A model generated the notes under the pieces. The model made no database searches. It was not told where the DNA came from and worked only from the letters and a program-made list of their open reading frames with translations. Shown here in pieces: positions 59,732 through 64,000 of a DNA stretch of 64,000 bases. The stretch comes from Daphnia carinata (taxonomy: Eukaryota; Arthropoda; Branchiopoda; Diplostraca; Daphniidae), in the NCBI RefSeq assembly GCF_022539665.2, contig NC_081339.1, positions 434,001 to 498,000 of the forward strand, written 5' to 3'. Numbering within the stretch: the first letter of the stretch is position 1; each line of letters starts with the position of its first letter. Both the position numbers and the translations under genes were made by a program.

Positions 59732-60035
59732 GTCCAGATCCAGAGTTGGTGACGCTAGGCCAAAATTCTCGTAGCGCAGCTATCACTGTTCGTGATGACG
59801 ACGTCCATTTAGTCAAATTGAAACCGCCTAACTGGAGAAGGGACTTCATTTGGCGGGACCGTTTGATGACCTCGTCTTCAGAGTCGAACGAGTCGAGATA
59901 ATTGTCGACGTAGAAATTACGTCGAACGCTATCGGCTACGTCTGGAAACTGGATGCGGTAGTCGTCGGCCGTCCTGTTGAGGGCGAAAATGCAGCTCGTC
60001 GGGGATGATATAGCTCCAAATACGTGTACCGTCAT
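59598..60035 (-). pseudogene. BEL F RT palm fragment, YVDN
   Basis: MTVHVFGAISSPTSCIFALN then RRNFYVDNYLDSFDSEDE. BEL RTs have YVDD here; the second catalytic Asp is Asn (codon AAT), which should abolish synthesis. It is the same frame as 60084-60524 but separated by TGA 60084-60086 and a second TGA near 60052. The frame is lost at about 59740. Confidence 0.8.
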
Positions 60036-60083
60036 CTGGTACGTTACCGGAGCTCAATTACTGCCAGGTGTCCGGTAGAGAAA

Positions 60084-60524
60084 TCAGAAGGCTGCCTGGT
60101 CTTCTTCGGGGACTTTCACTTGGTGGAACATTTTCTCAATGTCCGCTCCGACTGGTACGAGGTTACGGCGGAAGCGGATGAGCACACCAAGCAGGCTAAC
60201 GAGTAAGTTAGGGCCCCGAAGCAGGTTTTGGTTTATCGATGTGCCACCAAACTCAGCAGCTCCATCGAATACGACACGAACTTTGGTCGATGAGCTGGAA
60301 GGGCTCACGACCCCGTGGTGTGGCAGGTACCACGTCTTTTTTGTCTCCGTCTGGGCTTCTTGGGTCGTTAGGAGCCGGGCGTGTTTTAACCCGATGTACT
60401 CCTTGACTACTGCATCGTACTTGTGAGCAAACTCCTCGTCCCGATGAAAACGTCGTTCGAGAGCGTAGAGCCTCTTCAATGCAGCTGCCCGATCGTTAGG
60501 GAGATTTACTTCGTCGGCTTCCAC
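60084..60524 (-). pseudogene. BEL F RT fingers fragment
   Basis: NLPNDRAAALKRLYALERRF, KTWYLPHHGVVSPSSSSTKV, RVVFDGAAEFGGTSINQNLL and VGADIEKMFHQVKV (first catalytic Asp). Typical BEL RT block order. It ends by TGA where Arg is usual. Confidence 0.8.
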
Positions 60525-60754
60525 ATTAAGCCGACTTGGTACTGGTTTCCAATACGTTTTACTGTAGACTCGAGGATGCGTTTTCTACGTAGGTCATCCT
60601 CCGATAGAACGGGTGGTTCTATTTCTACTTCGTTGGCCTCGAGTTGCCAAAACTTCTTCACCAGCTCGTTCAGGTCTTCGGTACGTTCCTCGATGGCCAG
60701 ATGAGCGATGTCCGTCTTGCGGTGGACCTGTTTGTCCACCCAGACACCAACCAA
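60506..60754 (-). pseudogene. BEL F protease-RT linker
   Basis: Another frame: HLAIEERTEDLNELVKKFWQ, EIEPPVLSEDDLRRKRILES, GNQYQVGLMWK. This is the conserved BEL segment (FW..E) just before RT. Frame changes lie at both ends (near 60745 and 60520). Confidence 0.7.
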
Positions 60755-63428
60755 ACGGCGTCTTGAAGGCGATGGGCCCAGTCGTTCCAGCCGGCGGCTT
60801 AATGGAAGCTACATGATCGTGGGCCTCTGCGACGTCGATTCCTATCAGCACGGTCACGTCCTCTTGTTGCACGGTCGGGACGTCACTAACACGTAGGTAT
60901 TTCCATGACTCCAACTGTCGAGGGTTGATCGGTGAATTCGGCGTCACCTTCAAATTATCGACGGCGTAAGCGTGCTTGACTTCAAACTGGCTTTTACCAT
61001 CACGAGACGTTAGGGTGAAGTTTACTACGGAAGCCGTAACGTTAGTCATGGCCCCGTCATACGAGACGACGTTGATGCGTTTTGATGACCCAACGAGTCC
61101 CAACTTTATTACTAAGTCGCTCCGAATCAGCGTGGTGTCGCTTCCGGTATCAAGGAAACCAAAAGTGTCGACCCACGTTTTGCCAACTCCAACACGAACA
61201 GGTACGATCTTGAAACGTACACGTCGTTTTACTGTTTCCAGATGGGTCAAGGTCCCAAGGAAAGCTGTCGAAGGTGGCGCTGATGGAGCAGTTGGATCCG
61301 CTAGCCTCCTCAATGGGATGAATTCGGATCCGTGAAGCAAGGTGTGGTGTCGGTTTCTAGTACAATCAGCGATAGTACAGCTGACGTCCCTGGGACATTC
61401 CTTGCGTTCGTGTTTTCCCGTAAGACATAACAGACATCTTCCGGACTTGAATACTTTCTCAGCCCTTTTCGTGGGCGTGAGAGACATGAAGACGGTGCAG
61501 GTTGAGAGATGATGGCTCCTGCCGTTACAGACAAAGCATTTCCACCGTTCCGTCTTCTCGGCATGCATCTTCCCCGATGTTGGTCGGCTCCTTGGAGGCA
61601 TGGTTGCTGAAGATGTTGACGCTGCTACTTTCGAACCTTCCATCGTCGATACGTGTCCAATGGTCGACGTGTGTGGGAAGCTGGGTCTCTTGACGGGCTT
61701 CCTTTCGTCGAACTTTACACCTTTGGACGTCGACGTGGGTAGGGACTCGAATACATTTTTCCCATGCTGCTTGCTCATGGATTTTAACGTCACCCAGTCG
61801 TCTAAGTCTAGAACGTTTAGTTCTACTCCTGTCATTTTCCTTTTTTCGTTCCACTTATCCTTTAGGTAAGGCGTAAGTTTTGCTTCAAGGGCCATTAACG
61901 TTGTACGGCTATATAGCTCATGGGTATACTTCGATTTTGAGAGCGTAGCTACAGCTCCTTGTAGACGGTTTGCGAAGGTCTTGAGGCTGGCAGCATCTAG
62001 GCTCTTCAATGGCGGGACCTGTAGAAGGTCGTCGAGGTATGTCTGGTCCATGATCTCAGTTCGGCCATAGACTGCGTCCAAACGTTCCCACACCACGGAG
62101 TACATTGTTCCGTCGGTAAGACATTCACCGACTTCGTTTCGTACCTCTTCGGCTAGCAGCTCCTCCAACATGAAAAGAAGTACCGGAGAATCTTCGTATT
62201 CTTCATACAAGGCCTGGAATTTAGCCTTGAATCGCGCGTAGTTCTTCGGATTGCCGTCAAATGGCTGGATCTTGAAGTTGAGAGGTTGTAGTCGACTGCA
62301 ACAGCTGCTGTGAGGACGATTAACTTGACTGTGGGGTTGAGAATGTTCGGAGTGCTCATCTTCTTCGTGATCCGTAGGGTCGCAACGGGACGTCATCGTG
62401 GTCATCGCATCTCGCCGCGGGTCTCGCAGAGATGCATCGGCGGCGACCAATCTTCTGCGATGACGGACAGCATCCTCCATTGTACGTATGGGTGACAGGG
62501 CTGGAACATCTTGACGTGCTTGTAAGACTGGCGATCGCTCAGGAAGTCGTTGATCTTGAATCGTTCGGGGTTGAACTTTCATCTCGTCTACTTCCGTTCG
62601 AAGGTCTTCGATTTTAGCGGACAAATCCACCTTAACCGCGTCAATTTTCTGATCCAAACCGTCCAACGTGTGGTGTGCTTCCCGTACTAACGTGTTGTTG
62701 GCCGCGATATCTTTGGACGTGACTCTTGAACTATCAATGAGCTTACTAAGTTGTTCGCTCATGCTCCTTAACGCCTTGTTGAGGGTTTCTGTGATGGAGG
62801 TTGTATTTGCTTCCATCTGGGCCCTTGCCGTTTCCAACTTCAATTCCAGCTTTAGTATCTGTGCTTCTTTCTCCAACTCCCCTTGGGTTGATTGTTGGAG
62901 AAGGCTGGCTGGCTTAGTGTTGGTACGCCTTTTTTCAGATAGCGTGGTACTACATGTGATGTCCGAAGATGATGTCCCAATCGAGCTAACGGACTGATTT
63001 GAGGAAGTGGCGTAGCGACTTGCGAACTTGATAACTTCAACGTGATCGGTTTCGAAGTCTACTTCCCACTTGTCACATGCTTGACGTTGCTGCTCAGTGA
63101 GGTCGGATATACTTTCTGTATATTGGTGGTGAATTGATTTGACTTCGTCGTAAATACGAATCAATTCGTCACGCCATGCTGCTACTTGCAATTTCTTCAA
63201 TCTGATGGCTCCCATCTTATGGTCTTCCACAGCCTTTCTGAGTTGCGTCGTTAACTTCGTGTGGGCCGCCTTTCTCTTCCCACGTTTCTTCTTGAGATCG
63301 TTTTCGGGAAGTAATGGCCGTTCACTCTTCTGCCGTTCAGGTTTCGATGCGTCTACCATTGGGTTCGGACCGTGTTCCCAAATGTGGCCAATTTCCATAT
63401 TTTCGGCTTTGGGTGCGGCTTCACTCAT
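60594..63428 (-). CDS. gag: BEL F gag-protease
   Basis: I take ATG 63428 as start (MSEAAPKAENMEIG); upstream only a GTG extends the frame. The first ~300 residues are charged with a long coiled coil (~190-310). The capsid lies at ~395-560 (LQPLNFKIQPFDGNPKNYAR, RLQGAVATLSKSKYTHELYS). Two knuckles: CFVCNGRSHHLSTC and CLLCLTGKHERKEC, with CTRNRHHTLLH after them. Protease: GFLDTGSDTTLIRSDL with DTG, then DVTVLIGIDVAEAHDH and the conserved TPFGWCLGG. After about 60745 the true frame is lost. Confidence 0.88.
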   Translation of the reverse strand: MSEAAPKAENMEIGHIWEHGPNPMVDASKPERQKSERPLLPENDLKKKRGKRKAAHTKLTTQLRKAVEDHKMGAIRLKKLQVAAWRDELIRIYDEVKSIHHQYTESISDLTEQQRQACDKWEVDFETDHVEVIKFASRYATSSNQSVSSIGTSSSDITCSTTLSEKRRTNTKPASLLQQSTQGELEKEAQILKLELKLETARAQMEANTTSITETLNKALRSMSEQLSKLIDSSRVTSKDIAANNTLVREAHHTLDGLDQKIDAVKVDLSAKIEDLRTEVDEMKVQPRTIQDQRLPERSPVLQARQDVPALSPIRTMEDAVRHRRRLVAADASLRDPRRDAMTTMTSRCDPTDHEEDEHSEHSQPHSQVNRPHSSCCSRLQPLNFKIQPFDGNPKNYARFKAKFQALYEEYEDSPVLLFMLEELLAEEVRNEVGECLTDGTMYSVVWERLDAVYGRTEIMDQTYLDDLLQVPPLKSLDAASLKTFANRLQGAVATLSKSKYTHELYSRTTLMALEAKLTPYLKDKWNEKRKMTGVELNVLDLDDWVTLKSMSKQHGKNVFESLPTSTSKGVKFDERKPVKRPSFPHTSTIGHVSTMEGSKVAASTSSATMPPRSRPTSGKMHAEKTERWKCFVCNGRSHHLSTCTVFMSLTPTKRAEKVFKSGRCLLCLTGKHERKECPRDVSCTIADCTRNRHHTLLHGSEFIPLRRLADPTAPSAPPSTAFLGTLTHLETVKRRVRFKIVPVRVGVGKTWVDTFGFLDTGSDTTLIRSDLVIKLGLVGSSKRINVVSYDGAMTNVTASVVNFTLTSRDGKSQFEVKHAYAVDNLKVTPNSPINPRQLESWKYLRVSDVPTVQQEDVTVLIGIDVAEAHDHVASIKPPAGTTGPIAFKTPFGWCLGGQTGPPQDGHRSSGHRGTYRRPERAGEEVLATRGQRSRNRTTRSIGG

Positions 63429-63654
63429 GACGTAGAAACGTTGTTTTAGGCTGATAGAGTCACACGTTAACGGATGTCGATGATTCACGTAGATACACCG
63501 ATCTTCTTGTCAGATGGAAAACGCGTGGTGGACAGGTGGGTGCCTTCAGGCGGGTGTGGATGTCTGCCAAAGGTTTACAGGGAGAATACCCGACAATTTA
63601 CAAATCAAGCGAGGGTTTTTACTAACGAGGACGGGAATTGCACGTTTTCGTCAA

Positions 63655-63673
63655 ATCCCGGGTTTCGGTACCA
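63655..63673 (-). promoter_or_regulatory. BEL F primer-binding site
   Basis: Two nt inside the LTR edge (63676) the element strand reads TGGTACCGAAACCCGGGAT. The TGG start and position fit a tRNA primer site. I could not assign the tRNA. Confidence 0.6.
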
Positions 63674-63675
63674 TT

Positions 63676-64000
63676 TGTTGCAAACTCCGTGCGAAAGTTT
63701 GCGACAGAGAGAGAAAAAACAAAAGGGATGTAGTTGGCTGTAACAAAAGGAACGTTTTTATTTCAGGGTTGAGAGACAAAGAGGGGAAACCGAACGCGCT
63801 TGATTTGTAGAATGAGAAGAACAGAAACGAGACAATTTGAAACGAAACTGAAACGAGACAAAGAAAATGAAACTTAGGCGACTGTCTGAGTCGGGTTTTT
63901 ACTGAATACAGCAAGACAACTGTCTCGACTGGAAACTGAGACGATACTACCCCTTCCCGTAGAAAGGGAAAAAAAAGAAAACCAAAAAAATGGGCACACA
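63676..64000 (-). repeat. BEL F 5' LTR, truncated by the window end
   Basis: The first 325 bp match 55772-56097 with three substitutions and one base in an A-run. Confidence 0.88.

Larger units (their letters stand above)
55772..64000 (-). mobile_element. BEL element F (5' LTR runs off the window)
   Basis: Minus-strand order: LTR (from 63676 rightwards), primer site, gag-protease, RT, RNase H, integrase, an additional zinc-knuckle ORF, then 3' LTR (55772-56179). The LTR copies are about 99% identical over the 325 bp that can be compared. Pol has two in-frame TGA codons and at least three frame changes. Confidence 0.88.

Overview
This window is eukaryotic and consists almost entirely of transposable elements. 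No ordinary single-copy host gene is convincing. The mix of Ty3/Gypsy, BEL/Pao, Copia, hAT and non-LTR elements, eukaryotic tRNA-Cys genes without encoded CCA, and 54-55 nt GT-AG introns with TACTAAC branch sites suggests an arthropod. A small crustacean such as Daphnia is my guess from general knowledge; no sequence search was possible.

Left part (1-10.4 kb). The window opens inside a plus-strand enveloped retroelement: a broken glycoprotein gene with a threonine-rich mucin-like stretch, then an ankyrin-repeat gene, a polypurine tract and a probable 3' LTR ending near 5.3 kb. Next come an inverted piece of an AT-rich tandem repeat, a decayed Gypsy copy (A, plus strand), half a tRNA-Cys, a second Gypsy piece (B, minus strand) and a dispersed repeat.

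10.4-28.6 kb. A decayed minus-strand non-LTR retrotransposon (ORF1 and endonuclease/RT ORF2) is split by a young 13,666-bp Gypsy element, G (minus strand, 14634-28299). G has ~99% identical LTRs, a GCAG target duplication and a tRNA-Leu-type primer site. On its own strand the order is gag, protease, RT/RNase H/integrase, acidic pol tail, two related small accessory ORFs separated by tRNA-like sequences, then an envelope gene of 565 codons.

28.6-55.8 kb. A mosaic of segmental duplications: blocks with degenerate tRNA-Leu copies, two further Gypsy copies (C and D, minus) joined to a plus-strand intron-containing zinc-finger-like fragment, two intact tRNA-Cys genes, and ~340-bp AT-rich tandem repeats. 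BEL element E (plus, 33.8-40.9 kb) sits inside one duplicate; the other duplicate (52.94 kb) is the near-empty site. E has a 1293-codon pol ORF and, between its primer site and gag, an apparently spliced extra gene. hAT and Copia remnants lie at 45.5-48.1 kb and an RT-deleted Gypsy fragment at 54.7-55.7 kb.

55.8-64 kb. BEL element F (minus) runs off the right edge. It carries gag-protease, a pol broken by frame changes and stops, and, downstream of pol, an intact extra ORF with gag-like zinc knuckles.

The strongest candidates for something undescribed are the spliced leader gene of BEL E, the envelope-plus-ankyrin arrangement, the duplicated accessory ORFs of G, and the post-pol zinc-knuckle ORF of BEL F.
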